Assembly: GCA_043228905.1 (NCBI GenBank)
Contig: JBHGNT010000006.1
Span: forward strand, 4,960,001 to 5,024,000
From: Azolla caroliniana
Lineage: Eukaryota; Polypodiophyta
DNA: 64,000 nt
Direction: 5' to 3'
The position numbers and the translations under genes are program-made. This document shows, piece by piece, positions 9,226 to 20,499 of this stretch (position 1 is the first letter of the stretch; each line of letters opens with the position of its first letter). The notes under the pieces are model-generated. The model saw nothing but the letters and a program-made list of their open reading frames with translations, had not been told where the DNA came from and ran no database searches.

Positions 9226-11974
9226 TTACCATTGGTTTGCAAAAGCTTCTCGATATGCAGCATCTTCATTTTGAGTGATGGCATGCGTGGTAGCATCATT
9301 TGCTCGACTGTTCAATAATCTTTTGGCAAGACGATCCTTTGTGGTAGGTTTGGGATGAAGCATGGCCTTGAGACAAGACTTTGCCCTTTTCCCTATTCTA
9401 TGGGCATGAGCTTCATCATATGACTTGTCCAAATCTTCACCAATAATCTCTCCAAGACCTTGAGAAGTACATGAAAGAGCGGCATCACGCAAGACCCGAG
9501 CATTGTGCTCTCTATTCTTCCTTGCCTCTAGTTTCCGCTCAATCTTTTTTCTCAACTCAGCTGCATCTCGTGCACGTACATTTGCCACGGCTTGTGCCAC
9601 AATGTCCGCCTTAACATGTCCTGTTTCATCTAAAGATGTAAAATCAGACATATGATCCTTTCTCAGAGAGTTTCCTGATTCAGGATTCTCCTTTTTATCT
9701 GGAGATATAGGAATAGGATTCCCTGTATTTATATCTCGTGGTACAACGGGCCCATGTAAAGGGCAGATTCGGAGATCTCGCCTCTGACATAAACCCCCTT
9801 TTTTAAGTGGGGCTAAACAGGGTCTTATTTCAGAAGCTGTGGGTTTATAGTAAGATAGTTGCATACTCATTTCATTAACTTTTTCTGGGAGAACAAGTGC
9901 ATCAAAGTCCACTTTTCCCCAATGACTTTCGAGAAGCAATCCTCGTTGATTCACAGGTACCATATGTTCACTTCCCCATCTGTCTAGATATGATCCCCAT
10001 GGCAATACTGGAGCTTCGTCAATGAGCTTTTTCTTCAGAGGTACATCTGCTTCTTCACTAACATCACCAGGCTTCATAGGTCTGTTTTCTGTCCTCGGGT
10101 TGACTTTTTTATCTTCTGAAATTAATCCGTTTGCTTTAATGGTCGTCATGTCCTCTTTCTTAGGAGCCTCCTTGCCAGCTTCTCCATCGATTAACCCTCC
10201 TTCCCACTCTATACCGTCATCATCTTCATCGTTATGACATTCATCACCATTATTGTTATCAGTGGTTTGATGCATAGTTATTCCAAGATCAACATTGCAT
10301 TTACTTTTTGCTGAATATAACTGGTTCCGGATATCAATGGTAGCTCTTAACAAGAAATCATGACCCTCGGAATCTTGTGTTTCAACCCTCATTAAAATAG
10401 ACATCCAGTTTTGAACAGACGGAATGTGTTGGTTGTCAATAATTTTAATCAAATCACGGACAGTGTTGAAAATGGAGGCATTTTCTTGCTTTTCATACAC
10501 ACAAGGTGGTCTGCATGATGCTTCTTCCAAAATCTTTCGAAGTGTGTTGACACCATACTCTTCTTCGTCCTCGCTGTTATCATGTTGAGTGATGATTGCA
10601 AGAGAACTCGGACTCTCAACTGGTTTTAATGGACTGAGAAGAATTTCAAAACACTCACTTAACTGGTTTAAAGTATTTTGAATATCTTCTGACAATGAAG
10701 GGAAATCCTCCTTCAAATTCCGGTATTTTTCTAACACCAATGCTTTTGATCTTGCCTCTCTTTCACTCCTTTGCTGCTCTGCTTGAGCAGCAGCTTGTCG
10801 CAAATTCGGGAACTGAAAATGCAATGTATTCTTTAAATACTCGTAACCTAATCTAAGAGTTTTATAATGTAATCCAAAGCTATCATTCCATTTCTCTATA
10901 ATTTCCATGCTTTTAGATCTCAATATTGTAGCGCGATTTATTGGGGGAGGAAGAGGGTATTCTGATTTGTATCCGACTGCATAGGTCATAAATGTTTCAA
11001 AATTCTCGATAAGAATGCTTCGAAAGAGCTTAGATCTGGTGAAAAGCTCATCCATAATCAGCAATGTAAGGTAACGTGCCTAGCAATAGAAAATCATATC
11101 ATAAAGCTTATTAAGTCCTGATATAAAAGGTTATTCCCGCAGAACTTATAGTAGAATGAGAGCTTTTAAAATCCTCAATTTTCTCGAATGCTTGATTGCA
11201 TTTGAGAGTTAAAATAAACTACATCGAAATTCAATAATATTCCAATCACCAATTCACATTCCCTTTCAAGTTGAGAATATAAGTTTGTTTCAAATAAATG
11301 TGATCTATACTGAAAACAAGTCATTTTTCAGAATTTGGGATCAGAGGGAATAGGAAATCCTAATCTGAAAATGAACAAGAAACCCTAATCTGAGAAAGAC
11401 GAAAATGATATAGAATCAAAGAAAGAAACCCAACGTAAGAATGCACATATCTACAGAGTAAGAAAAAAACAACTAGCCTTAGAACAAAAGATGCGCTAAT
11501 TTGAGAATGAGGAATCCAATAGACAATTTGCAAACTTGATATAGGAAAAAGAGACAGTAATATGAGAACGAATACATAATTGAAAAAAGAAAACCCAATC
11601 TAATAATCAAATAAATCATTAAGCAATCGGATGAAGAACGCCAAATCTAATATAGCAAAAATATAACTAAATCCAACAAATACAGAAATAGTGCAAAAGA
11701 ATAAAAAACCTAACTTGAGAATCCTAAAAAGAATAAATAAATTAAAATAAAATAAAATCCTAACCTGAGAATGGTTGAACTTGATCTTGTGGAAAAGGAG
11801 ACGGAAAGCCAGGTGGACGTTTGCATCAGAGAGGCGAACGATTTGTTTGATGGAGGAGATAAGGGCGATGTCAAGACCATCGCTGCGAGGAGAAGAGGTA
11901 GCAGAATCGATCAAGGTAGCGAGCTCCGAATTTCCATCGCTGTCTCCGGTTCTTCGCCTTCTGCCCATCACCAT
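9226..11974 (-). CDS. UVSSA: UV-stimulated scaffold protein A homologue (UVSSA, DUF2043 family)
   Basis: Two exons, 11765-11974 and 9226-11079, give 687 residues, close to the animal protein of about 700. The junction is CATTCTCAG/GTTAGG ... TTGCTAG/GCACG. Exon 1 plus the start of exon 2 form the N-terminal VHS/ENTH-like helical domain (LISSIKQIVRLSDANVHLAF ... LLIMDELFTRSKLFR). The middle is charged and poorly conserved. It contains an acidic patch with aromatic centre, DEDDDGIEWEGG, which could serve as a TFIIH-binding motif (inference). At about residues 487-510 lies the family zinc finger C-x8-C-x6-C-x2-H (CLAPLKKGGLC...CPLHG), followed by basic helices. In animals UVSSA joins stalled RNA polymerase II with CSB and brings in TFIIH and USP7 during transcription-coupled repair; a nuclear repair role is expected here. 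MVMG at 11974 is chosen because it opens the frame just upstream of the conserved region. Confidence 0.92.
11353..11775. repeat. Telo-box-like degenerate tandem repeat in UVSSA intron 1
   Basis: About nine diverged copies of a unit with core AAACCCTAATCTGAGAATG (plus strand) lie near 11353, 11378, 11425, 11493, 11557, 11587, 11638, 11703 and 11754. The last copy overlaps the exon 1 / intron 1 junction, where the minus strand reads CATTCTCAG/GTTAGG. Other copies therefore resemble the splice donor with its exon flank. AAACCCTAA is the plant telo-box motif found in promoters and leaders of many housekeeping genes. Confidence 0.65.
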
Positions 11975-12011
11975 CGCTCCTGACAGAAGAAGAAGAGGAA
12001 GAAATGCCTGA

Positions 12012-13064
12012 GGTTTCCTTTATTTCTCCAAATGCCCCTCTCTCCTTTCTAATGTTTGCGTTATTTCAGAGTTTTATGTATGGAAGGAATTTATCCACTC
12101 AACAAACTTAGAAGCAATGAAGAGTGCGAGCCGCCATTATTTTGAAGTAATTTAGGCCCTTCCAAAAACCGTCGAAATACTGTATGAAATATATGAGTGT
12201 TCTTTTCAAGGATTCATCAATTCAGAAGACGCGCTTTCGATCGATATCTTGAAGAAATTTAGGCATAATGAAATGCAAGATGTTCTTGGGAAATTTACAC
12301 ACAAGGAATGGTTTGGTGTGCCATTTGGTTTATCTCATCCAATTAGAGGTCTATTTAGATTGGGTTTTCCATTCTCTAAGTTAATGGCACAATGACGATT
12401 TAATCAAAATAACAATTAAATATGTCACGATATTCATGTTGGTAAATGATCCATAAGTTACATCCGTGTCTCTCTTCAACCAAATAATAAGTAGGGGTAA
12501 CAAGGTGATTTGTGCAATGGACAACACGACAGTGGTTCAACATAGCTAACTTTGAGACACATTTGAAAAAAACCATATTCATGCTTGGAGAAAACTTTGC
12601 ATCATTAGTTAAGTACACATGGATGACACTCAAATTTAAGTCATGGGAGATTAGAATAGGAATGGGCAAAGTTCTAAAAAGCAAGTGAGGGCTAAGCTGG
12701 AGGACCATTAAGTGACAAACATTGACAACAATTAGAATTTGAGGCAACAAACTATCGTTGGGGAATAAGAAAACAATGGCTAGTTAATAGTTAGTTACTT
12801 GGCCAATGACTCAAGTTACTAATGTATTTCTATGGTTTTTTTATACAACCCCTACACACCGCACTCAAGATTGCATAAACAATCCCGTTGCCCATCATTT
12901 ATGTTTAAGTTTTCAATAATGACAATAGTCATAAGTATACTAATTATTTCCTATTTATATTGTCTTCGTATGTGCATATGTCATGGAATGAAACACCTAG
13001 AAAACATGCATTTGATCTTTCTTGTAATTAGACCTAGAAAACATGCTCCATCTTGTGACAAGGA

Positions 13065-13112
<48 letters not shown>

Positions 13113-13563
13113 AAAAACACATAATTATATTAATAAATGTATGTGAAAAACACTACTTACAATGGGTGTTACAATGGAGTATAGCCACCCACTAACTACA
13201 CTACATGGATAGTGGAACGTGTTGAATTGCCAATAGGCAAAAAATTCCTCTTGCTCCAATTTTGTCACATTAGTACTCTTTCTCTCTCTCTCATTAAGTG
13301 ATTACATAACAAAGGTGACACAGAAAAAGTGGCAAAGTCCACCATATAATACCAGAATCAAAACAGCCCAAGATATATGAATATGAGAACGACATTATTT
13401 ATTTATTTGGACATAATCAGCACGTCAATGAACATCGGAAAGCGTCAAAAGTATTACAACATTCATGATTGATAACTTTAGAATGAGAATGAGAGAGAGA
13501 GAGAGAGAGAGAAGCATTAACTTCAGAAAGAAAAAGGAAAATTATGAATGTTTATTTTATTTT
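12012..13563. other. Intergenic stretch: UVSSA upstream region and SEC15 downstream region
   Basis: It holds the UVSSA promoter side (the gene reads leftward) and the 3' flank of SEC15. Microsatellites: (CT)n at 13068-13109 and (GA)n at 13491-13512. I saw no convincing gene or core promoter element. Confidence 0.5.
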
Positions 13564-15969
13564 CTAGAGGCTATCTCTTAATCTTCTTATGAGGAGATCA
13601 ATCGACTTTTTCCTGCCAACATTTTTCGGGTTTCTGCTACCAAAGTATTTCTCAGGTAAATCTCGATATTTCTCGGCAATGACAAGAACTTTTGCCGAAT
13701 CAAGAGCACTATAACTCTTTTGCCTAATCACAGGGTTCATAAAATTCTCGGGTTGATTGCTCAATAAAAGATTCACAAGTTGCCGAGCCTCAGAAAGGCA
13801 TTGACGAAGATCTGTAGCTCCTTGAAGCTCGTTCAAACCCGTACTTTGGAATCTCTCATCAGCAAAAGATTCGAGAATCTTCAAATCTGCATCTAACCCA
13901 ACAATCGCATTGACGTTAAATTTCTGCATCTCTTTGCTGCACATGGTAGCCACAATCTCATCTGAGATGTGAGTTAAAACTCCACCAATGAGTGCATCAA
14001 GAGCCTCTAGAGGAAGTATTTGTTGTGCTAAAGAGACTATAGTTTCCAAATAGATGCTAACTTCACTAAGGTATTCATTGCTATTCAAGGGAGGTTCCTC
14101 AGGTATCCAATTAATGTTATCGGTTAATTGCATGAATTCATCGACTTTTGATTTCACAAGCACAAACATTTGTTCGTGGGCAGCACCCTGGGAGGTTAGA
14201 AGGACCGATCGGGCAGCAAGGGAGGCTTGTGGGCGGTCAATAAGCCTGATAGGAACACCAGACATTTGGGCGGCATATCGAGCAAAAAAATCACAAGATC
14301 TCTCAAGCACTGTCATGTTGGCAGCTATTTGCATTGCTTGAGATACTGCCAGTGTTGGATTTCTTATCAATTTCAATAGAGCCTCGTTCAATACATTAAT
14401 GAGAAGCTTATCAAGGTACTTCTTCACCACATCATAGAAATCCATGTGATTCCCGTAGGACAAAAAGCTCACTGAATCCTCGATAAAGGATTTAACAATC
14501 TTGCAACAATCCGGCACTGTGGCTGAGAAGGGTGCGACATATGGGAAAGCCGGCATTATATCAGTTGTCTGAAGCTGGAAGGCCAGCACATTGGATTTGT
14601 ACTCATATTCCTTCCTTATGATCATTTTCTCATACTTGTCGTTTGAGAGTGAATCATTGATTTGTAGTTTGCAATCACTAAGAAGAAGCTCATGATACTT
14701 TTCCTTAGTTTTATTGAGGACTTCAAAAAGGGGACCCACCTGATATCCATATCTTCGCAATGTGGCACATAGAAGGCTCACATAGTCTTTCACCATCAAT
14801 ATATGGTTAGCCATTTGCATCCGAGAAAACTGATCTTCAACCACTGATATCATCTTCATAACTGCCGTTTCCCACAATTTTTCAACTCGTGAGCTCGTCA
14901 TGAGACCACCTGCTGTTCTCAATACCCTATCTTCCACAATGAAAAACCCCGCAACTTGGGCAAAATAGGTCTGATGCACCTCCAAGAAAGAGTGCATTGA
15001 TGAGATTTGGAGATCAGAATTCAGCTGCAATTGGCGATTCGTGAAGTAGTACTCATGAAACTGCTCTTGTAGCCCCAGACAAGTATGGATGTGATGAGCT
15101 CTATACACGGGAGTGAGGTCGAATCTCAAAAAAGAGTCATCCTCATCAAGGTCCTCTGTCTCAAGGATATAGATGCACTCTTTTCCACCAAATCGACTAA
15201 GCTCTTCGGCCTCTCTTTGCTTGGTACGGAGGTCCATTTCTCTCTTTCTAGTGGATCCGGCTTGGCCAATTGATTGTTGGCCTATATCCCGAGCCACACT
15301 TCTTATCTGAACGAGCCATTCATTAAACTCATTGCTAACATTCTTCTCTAAGTGGCCTCTACTCACAGGGATCTGCCTCTCAAGCATATGCCGAAGAGCT
15401 CGTGACGGGATGTTGGGCAAATAATCTCTCTCAATTACATCCAGAATCTTCAAAGCTGGGTAATACATGTTGCTTGTGATTTGTTCGTTAGCTCGAACAC
15501 ATAGTTCCATGGCATCAGTGCATACCTTCAAAGAACTCATGGCTTCAGTGAGGTTCTTTTTAGTGGAGTGGGCCTCGATGAGGTCATCAAGCTTGGACAG
15601 CAAAGCATTCCCAACTTGTTGCATCTGAGCATTCTCAGAGGCAAGGCCATTTTTTAGTTCGTCAGCATCGACGAGAACACCTCGGAGTTCATCTACAGCA
15701 TGGATAAACTCTTCATAGTGAACTCTACAAAGCTCCTCTATTTCAGATTCTTTCGACTTTACGAAGCTCCGGAGCTGATGGAGAAGAGCTTCGGGTTTGC
15801 CTAAATCAAACGCTGCCCTAATAATAGGCCCTAGATCTTCTCCATTACTTATGCTAGAGGCAAGAGTTACCTCCTCTACCACCATATGAGACCTCTCTCC
15901 TCCACCATTCTCGACCAGTGCCGACCCTCTTCTCTTTGGCTTTGTCATCAGCATACCCTGTTTCATCAT
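13564..15969 (-). CDS. SEC15: Exocyst complex component SEC15
   Basis: A single uninterrupted exon of 801 codons matches the length of plant SEC15 (about 790). The N-terminal third is helical and coiled-coil rich (PEALLHQLRSFVKSKESEIEELCRVHYEEFIHAVDELRG, about residues 55-95). The remainder shows the family's conserved text, for example LTPVYRAHHIHTCLGLQEQF, FFIVEDRVLRTAGGL, LWETAVMKM and NLLLSNQPENFMNP near the end. The C-terminus is basic (GRKKSIDLLIRRLRDSL). SEC15 is the exocyst subunit that links the complex to Rab GTPases on secretory vesicles before tethering at the plasma membrane. Two ATGs in tandem open the frame; the first (15967-15969) is used. A polypyrimidine-CAG acceptor on the minus strand at 15983-15984 lies 13 bp upstream, so the gene probably has a 5' UTR intron. 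Confidence 0.95.
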   Translation of the reverse strand: MMKQGMLMTKPKRRGSALVENGGGERSHMVVEEVTLASSISNGEDLGPIIRAAFDLGKPEALLHQLRSFVKSKESEIEELCRVHYEEFIHAVDELRGVLVDADELKNGLASENAQMQQVGNALLSKLDDLIEAHSTKKNLTEAMSSLKVCTDAMELCVRANEQITSNMYYPALKILDVIERDYLPNIPSRALRHMLERQIPVSRGHLEKNVSNEFNEWLVQIRSVARDIGQQSIGQAGSTRKREMDLRTKQREAEELSRFGGKECIYILETEDLDEDDSFLRFDLTPVYRAHHIHTCLGLQEQFHEYYFTNRQLQLNSDLQISSMHSFLEVHQTYFAQVAGFFIVEDRVLRTAGGLMTSSRVEKLWETAVMKMISVVEDQFSRMQMANHILMVKDYVSLLCATLRRYGYQVGPLFEVLNKTKEKYHELLLSDCKLQINDSLSNDKYEKMIIRKEYEYKSNVLAFQLQTTDIMPAFPYVAPFSATVPDCCKIVKSFIEDSVSFLSYGNHMDFYDVVKKYLDKLLINVLNEALLKLIRNPTLAVSQAMQIAANMTVLERSCDFFARYAAQMSGVPIRLIDRPQASLAARSVLLTSQGAAHEQMFVLVKSKVDEFMQLTDNINWIPEEPPLNSNEYLSEVSIYLETIVSLAQQILPLEALDALIGGVLTHISDEIVATMCSKEMQKFNVNAIVGLDADLKILESFADERFQSTGLNELQGATDLRQCLSEARQLVNLLLSNQPENFMNPVIRQKSYSALDSAKVLVIAEKYRDLPEKYFGSRNPKNVGRKKSIDLLIRRLRDSL

Positions 15970-16044
15970 GTGTCCAAAATTTCTGACAGAAAATGAGAAA
16001 CATAAAACATTAATACAAGAATTAAGAAATGAATATAGAAAATG

Positions 16045-16400
16045 GGATAGAAACCCTAACCTTAGATTGAAAGAAGTGGTGAAATAAGCATAAAAAATCT
16101 AACCTGAAAATGAAGAAATGAATATATAAAACGAGAATGAAAAACCAATATCTGAGAAAAGAGATGAAATATATGACATGAAAAACCTGCTGTGATAGTG
16201 AAGAAATTGATGCAGAAAATGAGCATAGTATGAACAGGTAATTCCAATGTCACAGTGGAGAAATGAATATACAACAAAATATTAGAAAGAGCGAGAAATC
16301 TAATCTGTGAATGTAACACAGATATAATAGGATTAACATGCAAGTGAAGAAATGAAGATAGAAAATGAAGAAGAAAAACCTAATATTTAAGAATGAAGAA
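16045..16400. repeat. Telo-box-like repeat array, SEC15 leader, proximal block
   Basis: Six or seven diverged units resemble those in UVSSA intron 1: AGAAACCCTAACCTTAG (about 16050), AAATCTAACCTGAAAATGAAG (about 16094), AAAACCAATATCTGAG (about 16139), AGAAATCTAATCTGTGAATG (about 16293) and AAAAACCTAATATTTAAGAATG (about 16374). GAAGAAATGAATATAGAAAATG spacers separate them. On the minus strand they fall inside the probable 5' UTR intron of SEC15. Confidence 0.6.
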
Positions 16401-16422
16401 ATGATATAGCCTGAACTTAAAC

Positions 16423-16942
16423 ATGTTGTCCAGTGAAGCTGTGGCCGGAGTTGGAGGAGTGAACGGGCGGAGAACCGGAATCCGGAAGAAGTGGGAACCG
16501 GAGAGTATTATAGAAAAAGAAATAATTAGTAATAAATGAAACGTTGTAATGAAATAGATTAATAAGAATAGACATTATGAGGTGCCGGATATGGAAGGAT
16601 GTACCGATCCAGATAAACACCATTTTGTATCAGGATACCTATATAAGAGGTCCGGATTGTATGGATTAAGGAGCGAGTAATATAAGTCTTTATTGTTCTA
16701 TCTTGTGTACTTGCCCTCTGCACTTTTATGTGTTAATCTTACGTGTGTTTATGCATATCCGGATTGTGCATCGGATAGTGTGCCAGATAACCGGATACTG
16801 TGTATATGTACCGGAGAACTTAACCGGATCATTCATAATTGTATGTGTGTATTATTCCATCTCTCCAACCACACCTTTGGATAGTATTCCAGAAGGGGAA
16901 TACATTTTGTTTGCGAATAAGTCTTAGTCTAGGATAAACACA
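16423..16942 (+). mobile_element. Candidate 5' LTR of an old Ty3/gypsy element
   Basis: The segment starts TGTTGTCC and ends AAACACA, directly followed by TTTGGCGACCACG, which looks like a primer-binding site. It contains a TATA box (CCTATATAAGAGG, about 16638) and many CCGGA motifs. A gag-like region follows on the plus strand. It interrupts the telo-box repeat array, which resumes near 20210. No matching 3' LTR was found, so the limits rest on end motifs only. Confidence 0.45.
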
Positions 16943-16999
16943 AATTTGGCGACCACGATATCTGCAAGAAGCAGTGAACGACGGAGGATGGAGAGAGAG

Positions 17000-17491
17000 A
17001 AAACACACTACAGAAACTGGAAAGGAAGAGAAACACATTCGACACCGATAGAGACGGATATAGAAAACCCTTTTTATATATATTTCTGTACAGAAAAAGC
17101 AGAATACAACTCCGACTTTGAGCTGGACCGAGCAAACCAGATTACAACAATCATCTACAGGCAAGCCACTAGTCAGGGAGCTCTCGGGCTCGTCGCGCCG
17201 AGTGGGGCCTTGCACAGAAGACAGAGCAGAAATTGGAAACTCCATAGAGCATACGAGCTCAAATGGAACTAAACCCTAAACCAAAATGGAACCCCAAAAC
17301 TCTAACAGACTAAAGAATAGACGGAGAGAACACAAAAACTGGGGAACCCCCAAACAAGAGACTCTCCCCTCCTTTTATAACCCAAGGAGGGAGATACATT
17401 ACAAGTCGGTCAAATATTCCTCTTTTTCAGCGGAAATATTTGCCTTGATTTCCGGAGAGATACATTAAACACCCTCACTTTCACACCCCCC
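17000..17491 (-). mobile_element. Candidate minus-strand LTR inside the mosaic
   Basis: Read on the minus strand, a G-rich tract (GTAGTGGGGGG) is followed by TGTGAAAGTGAGGGTGTTTAATG, as a polypurine tract followed by an LTR would be. A TATA-like GGTTATAAAAGGAGGG follows about 120 bp later. No coding region of its own is seen. The inner end is uncertain. Confidence 0.3.
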
Positions 17492-17599
17492 ACTACGTAT
17501 GCAAGAGCACTAATGTACACATGACACTTATTCCTCACTAACTCCTGTACACTTTAGCACCCTTACAATTTCCCTTTATTTCTATTTACATTTTTCTCC

Positions 17600-18970
17600 A
17601 TGTACATGTGCAATGTTGCACATAGCTGACCTTGCTCACTCCACCCGGTTTTCTCACCGTCGCCGGAAATCCTCACGACAACGGACAATGAGACACCGAC
17701 ACCACCGACAGAGGAAGTCATTCGGTACAAACACGGCCAGCCACGACACAACGTTATATCCTTACTCGAAATATAACGACAAACCCAACGCAGAAGCCCA
17801 TGTGAGAGCATTTCTAACAACGTAGCAAGCCAATCATGTCTAACAACGATTTTCAGAGGCAGAAATGGAAAAATTGAAAATTGCAAAATTCGGTTTATCA
17901 CTGGAGGGACAGGCCGCATGTTGGTACTCCCAATACAAACTGGAACATTTCGTGACATTCCAACAATTGAGGGACAAATTCATTCGACTGTTTCACCGAG
18001 AAGTCACCCAAAGAGAGATAATCGGCCAGTTCTACGCACCTATCAAGAAGCAAACGAGACGGTGCCACAGTTTATTATTCGATTCCAGAATCTACAAAAA
18101 CAGCTTACATGGTCACCACCAGAAGAGGAAGTGAAGGAAATATTTTTGACGGCTCTACGGGAGCCACTCCGGACGACATTGGCGGTCCTGGATTTCAGGA
18201 CGAGCACCATCGACCAAGTCATTGACCAGGTGCTCGATATGGATCGGGCACAAAATAGCAACAACATGATGATGGGGGCACTACAAAGAGCGCTGCCAAA
18301 GGAGGAAGAGCTCAGATTCCGGCAAGAGATGCACTACACAATGTGCCTCAACCTCGGCCATTCTACACTTGAATGCACAATGAGGACACATTGTGCTCTA
18401 TGCCATTCAAAGACACACACGATAGATCGGTGCGAGTATAACCTGTTGAATAGACCAGCGGCACCCATACAACAAATTCAGCCTCGCGATGATCGGACAC
18501 CCATTTCCGGCATGATGACCGGTATGGATCGGATGGAAGATTCCGGTACGAGGACAGACAAAGGATAGAAGATTACCCATGGGACGGATACGATCGGGAT
18601 ACTCTCCAGACTATGATCGGAATAGAAGAAGGGAACGAAGATATTCTGACCGGCATGGGTAAAACAATCAGTGCCGGAAATATGACCCCCGGCGAAATGA
18701 CCGCCGCGACCCACAACAGGATTACCAACGAGCCCCGGATACCAGAAAAGCAATGTCGATGGTGGAACATTCCAACCGGAACCAAGGAGAACGGAAGAAA
18801 TTGCTTGGACGGTTCCCGAAACGCAACCAATAGTAGCAGAAAAAGGAGAACCGAGTGGATCACGAAAACTGTACTGCTATTTTTGCCGGCAGGAAGGACA
18901 TTACAGTAGCCAATGTCCAGTCAAGGCAAAAGAAAAACAACCGGCGGTAAACATGGTAACCGCAGAGGTA
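17600..18970 (+). pseudogene. Degenerate Ty3/gypsy gag with zinc knuckles
   Basis: Gag-like protein is spread over several frames: YPYSKYNDKPNAEAHVRAFLTT (near 17760), then GLSLEGQAACWYSQY and LRDKFIRLFHREVTQREI (17865-18030), then a shifted frame with VPQFIIRFQNLQKQL and VKEIFLTALREPLR (18060-18180). The AWYSQ/FxxRF pattern is the classical retrotransposon gag capsid. A Cys/His region follows (CTMRTHCALCHSKTHTIDRC, about 18370-18435), and near 18870 a CCHC knuckle, CYFCRQEGHYSSQC. At least two frameshifts break it, and Lys/Glu-rich low complexity follows to about 19270. No protease or reverse transcriptase of this orientation is visible. Confidence 0.7.
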
Positions 18971-19705
18971 ACCAGTGGGCAGCAGGTCACCACCTGATCA
19001 AAAGGAAAGACCGAGAAATGGGCAGCCCAACAAGTGGCAGAAAACAAGAAGAAAAACAAGATAGACAAAAACATGAAGAAGAGAGGATGCCGGAAAGAAA
19101 CCGAGAACGACAAATCAAAGATGAAGAAAAGAAGCGGAGATTGCAGGAAGCAAAAGCAAAAAGATCAAGAACGAGACTATCTGGAGGAAGAGGAAGGAGA
19201 CAGACAAACAAGGGGGAGGGAAAAAACGGCAATAATAATAATAATAAAAGAAAAAAATGAGATGAAGAAATATAAATAATAATAAATAAATAAATAAATA
19301 AAAAGAGGGGGAAAAAGAGAAAAATAGGGGCATGCAACAAATTTCAAAAAACCTGAGGGTACCGGATCGAATTTCAAAAACTCAAGGGTCTAATACAAAT
19401 TACAAAACGAAAGGGAAACGACGAAATTTCGAAAACTCTATCAATGTGGAGGAAATGGACAAGATCGACTCACAACAACTCACAAAATAAAAGGAATAAC
19501 ACACATACACACAATGTGATTTTGGACCCATGATGAAGTTCGTGTGTCGACAAAACGGGAATGTTTGTGTCGATGTAGATTTGCTGACCGATGGAGATGT
19601 TTGGATCAAGCGTTCCGATCGAGGGAGTCGATTGCAAAGAAGACCGATGAAGTTCCGATCGAATAGAGATGATGATCAAGGCATGTGGGATCGACGTGCA
19701 ATGCA

Positions 19706-19974
19706 TTGTCCCACGGGCGTGCCATAATGTGTTAACGTACGAGATGTACGGAGAGTTGTGTTATGAGTGAGGGTAAAAGACTATAATGTTGTTGTTGTGT
19801 ATGTGAAATGTATACGAGTACGAGTGTGAATGTAAGTGTGAGTGTGAGTGGACAGATAGGAAAGGGTGTGAGTGAGTGATGTGTATGGATGGCTTCAGGG
19901 GCATGCATCCCTATGATTCTAACCTCATTGTAACTATTTAACCCCCTTATGGGGAATGAATGAAAAGGAAAAAT

Positions 19975-19975
<1 letters not shown>
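19706..19975 (-). mobile_element. Candidate LTR end and primer-binding site of a second, opposite element
   Basis: On the minus strand TTAACACATTA is followed at 19722-19706 by TGGCACGCCCGTGGGAC, which resembles the primer-binding/leader text of plant LTR elements. The LTR would lie at about 19723-19975 and the internal region at lower coordinates, opposite to the gag at 17.6-18.9 kb. The outer end is not resolved. Confidence 0.3.
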
Positions 19976-19977
<2 letters not shown>

Positions 19978-20010
<33 letters not shown>

Positions 20011-20022
20011 CCCCCCCCCCTC
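19978..20022. repeat. (CT)n followed by poly-C
   Basis: About 30 bp of CT dinucleotides runs straight into a run of about 13 C. Confidence 0.9.
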
Positions 20023-20204
20023 TTACATTGAACTCCCTTGGGAGGGGGGTGGAGCCATTCTAGGCGCCACCCCCCACCCCGCAATGCTTATCAACATCTT
20101 CGCCATCTCCATCGCCATCAATCCCGCAACATTCATTGCCATCATCATCACACTCACCATTACCATCCATCATCATAATAATCAACCCTAACCCCAAACC
20201 GTCA

Positions 20205-20380
20205 ACAAAACAACCCTAACCTATGAATGACAAAATGGCTATAACCCAATCTCACAATGTTGAAACAAAGAACACATCCAGAAGCACAAATACTGATCTG
20301 AAAATGACGTAATGAACATAGAATAAGGCATCAGAGAGAACAAGAAACCCTGATCTGAGAATGGACGAAATATAATGCCC
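20205..20380. repeat. Telo-box-like repeat array, distal block
   Basis: It resumes the array of 16045-16400: ACAACCCTAACCTATGAATGAC (about 20210), AAATACTGATCTGAAAATGACG (about 20287) and AGAAACCCTGATCTGAGAATGG (about 20343). The two blocks flank the retrotransposon mosaic, which suggests one array split by insertion. Confidence 0.55.
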
Positions 20381-20499
20381 TATTTCATTCCCCAAATTTC
20401 ATTTTTCCCACAGTTGTAAGATGATGTATGCATTTAATGTGTAAAATCTTCTTTCCTTGATGCAAATCAAAGGAAAGGATTCTTTCCCAGGTAAAGGAA

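Noticed and set aside
18973-19377. Lys/Glu-rich plus ORFs and Phe/Leu/Ser-rich minus ORFs
   Set aside because: They come from A-rich low-complexity DNA after the gag remnant; neither strand shows a domain.
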